From the NCBI GenBank assembly GCA_964546285.1, contig CAZJJK010000088.1:1-14410 (forward strand): 14,410 bases of DNA, written 5' to 3'. This document shows, in pieces, positions 13,255-14,410 of this stretch. A program made the position numbers and the translations under genes. The stretch comes from CAZJJK01 sp964546285. GTDB taxonomy: Bacteria > Spirochaetota > Spirochaetia > Treponematales > Breznakiellaceae. Numbering within the stretch: the first letter of the stretch is position 1; every line of letters begins with the position of its first letter. The notes beneath the pieces were generated by a model. The model ran no database searches and had not been told where the DNA came from. It was given only the letters and a program-made list of their open reading frames with translations.

Positions 13255-14298
13255 ATGCTTAATATACGTAAAGCCGCCGCGGCCGCTTTTTTTATCCTAA
13301 TAGCGATAAGCGCGCAAGCGGAAAAACAAGTCACTTATGGTAACACGACATTCACCGTCTATAAGCCTCTTCCGGAACTGGCCCCGACGCCGACCAGTGG
13401 GTTCGCTCCCGACGTCCCTGGCTATACGTTAAAAAGTGAGAACTACGGCCCCGGCACCTATTATGCCTATGCGCCGGGCAACGTTCCCAAAATCGATTAC
13501 GAGTGCATTCTTACCGAGATCCGCGATTGGGTGTTTTATCGGCCGGATGAGCTTAAGGCTCTAGCCGCGAAAAGAGGCTTGATAAAGATCGATGAGAAAA
13601 CCATGAAGAAGATGTTTAAAAACACGCGGCTGCCGCAGGACGGACTGATGTATAAATTATCGGAAAATTCTTGGATATACTTCTATGTGGAGACCTTGCG
13701 GAATAGCGGAAAGGCGGCCTGGTCTTCTTCCGAGGAGTATGTGGGACGCGTGTCTTACATCGAAAAAGTACCGCAACAGGCCGATATCGTGCTGGATAAG
13801 CTATTCCGTTTCTGGAATGACGGCGTGAATTTCGCCGATTACGCGGGAGCGACCCAGTCCAACTCCAAAACCCAAGCTTCCGCTCCCACGGACCAAAACC
13901 CCAATAATTTTGCCATCGGCGACGTCCTTAACCCCCAAAAAGGCTTCTATAGGCTGTCTTTCGCGGGCGGAGCGCCGAAATATGTGTGGCACAGCTACGA
14001 GAAAGTGGTCGCGGCTAACCTGAAGAAGACGGACTTCGATGCCTCGGGGCAAATTGGCTACGACGATCTATTCTCCGCTTTCTCTTACGAGCTCAACGCC
14101 GTAAAAGTTGGTCAGGACGTTTACTTCAGCTACGATGTGAACGCTAATTTCATCTCCGATCTTCAGCCTGGGCTAAGCTGGCAGAAAGAGATGGCGCAGC
14201 GTAAGGAGCAGGACGCGCAAACCAAGGCGGCGATGGATATGCTACGGCAGCTCAATGGAAACGCCTTTGAGAAGCTTTATTTGGAACTGTTCAAGTAA
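13255..14298 (+). CDS. Secreted protein of unknown function with an EF-hand-like loop
   Basis: 347 aa from ATG 13255, chosen because GGGAGG (13243-13248) lies 6 nt upstream and a clean signal peptide follows (basic MLNIRK, hydrophobic 7-19, cleavage after AQA at 22). A longer reading from 13108 would begin inside a hairpin and bury the signal peptide. The mature protein is Tyr/Phe/Trp-rich with no family I recognise. DFDASGQIGYDD (260-271) fits a calcium-binding EF-hand loop with Asp, Asp, Ser, Gly, Ile and a final Asp, followed by a helix; DVNANFISDL (294-303) is a weaker, glycine-less echo. A Pro/Thr/Asn-rich linker (about 201-218) separates two halves. The C-terminus (about 308-347) is a charged helix. 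It probably acts in the periplasm or outside the cell. Confidence 0.75.
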   Translation: MLNIRKAAAAAFFILIAISAQAEKQVTYGNTTFTVYKPLPELAPTPTSGFAPDVPGYTLKSENYGPGTYYAYAPGNVPKIDYECILTEIRDWVFYRPDELKALAAKRGLIKIDEKTMKKMFKNTRLPQDGLMYKLSENSWIYFYVETLRNSGKAAWSSSEEYVGRVSYIEKVPQQADIVLDKLFRFWNDGVNFADYAGATQSNSKTQASAPTDQNPNNFAIGDVLNPQKGFYRLSFAGGAPKYVWHSYEKVVAANLKKTDFDASGQIGYDDLFSAFSYELNAVKVGQDVYFSYDVNANFISDLQPGLSWQKEMAQRKEQDAQTKAAMDMLRQLNGNAFEKLYLELFK

Positions 14299-14410
14299 GC
14301 GCTCGGACTTTATAAGCCGACTCGTCCAGTAATAGGGCCAAATAAATAATGGCGACGAAGTTATGCTTGGCTTGTCCTTTAATTTTCGATTATTTGAGAA
14401 TTTAGATTTT

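Overview
The window looks like a chromosomal segment of moderate GC from a Gram-negative-type bacterium. A Treponema-like spirochaete would fit the relaxed lipoboxes, the Cache/HisKA_2 sensor kinase and the FMN-binding lipoprotein, but nothing here proves the phylum. There are no rRNA or tRNA genes, no CRISPR array and no intact mobile element. It reads as amino-acid metabolism on the left and small flavin/redox operons with their own repressors on the right.

Left (1-2400): the tail of an unidentified gene is followed by a well-formed amino-acid attenuator. It has a near-consensus promoter, a leader peptide packed with Val and Leu codons, an antiterminator segment and a perfect 12-bp terminator. 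Behind it lies ilvB, encoding an acetohydroxyacid synthase I-type catalytic subunit. No regulatory subunit gene (ilvN) follows.

Centre-left (2400-8210, first three genes on the minus strand): an S41-type peptidase lipoprotein, then a sensor histidine kinase translationally coupled (ATGA) to arginase. Divergent from the kinase is argA (N-acetylglutamate synthase). The 62-bp gap between them holds two back-to-back promoters with overlapping -35 boxes. Arginine synthesis and breakdown genes therefore share one control point.

Centre (8210-10360): a short doubtful reading frame, an RhlE-like DEAD-box RNA helicase that begins with TTG, and a 400-bp AT-rich gap with a strong 18-bp hairpin that could end a small RNA.

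Right (10360-12800, minus strand): a two-gene operon (flavin-binding PPOX-fold protein plus MarR regulator) has a perfect consensus promoter covered by a 35-bp palindrome. Next is a TetR regulator with two tandem operators over its own promoter, followed by a truncated flavodoxin-like protein and an FMN-binding lipoprotein. A 32-codon possible membrane peptide lies upstream of tetR.

Far right (12800-14410): degenerate non-coding sequence contains a second copy of the peptide-coding repeat seen at the left edge. It is followed by a secreted protein of unknown function with an EF-hand-like calcium loop. A recurring theme is that several genes lack a Shine-Dalgarno sequence and have a -10 hexamer 5-9 nt before the ATG, which suggests leaderless mRNAs. 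Other genes in the window have good Shine-Dalgarno sites.
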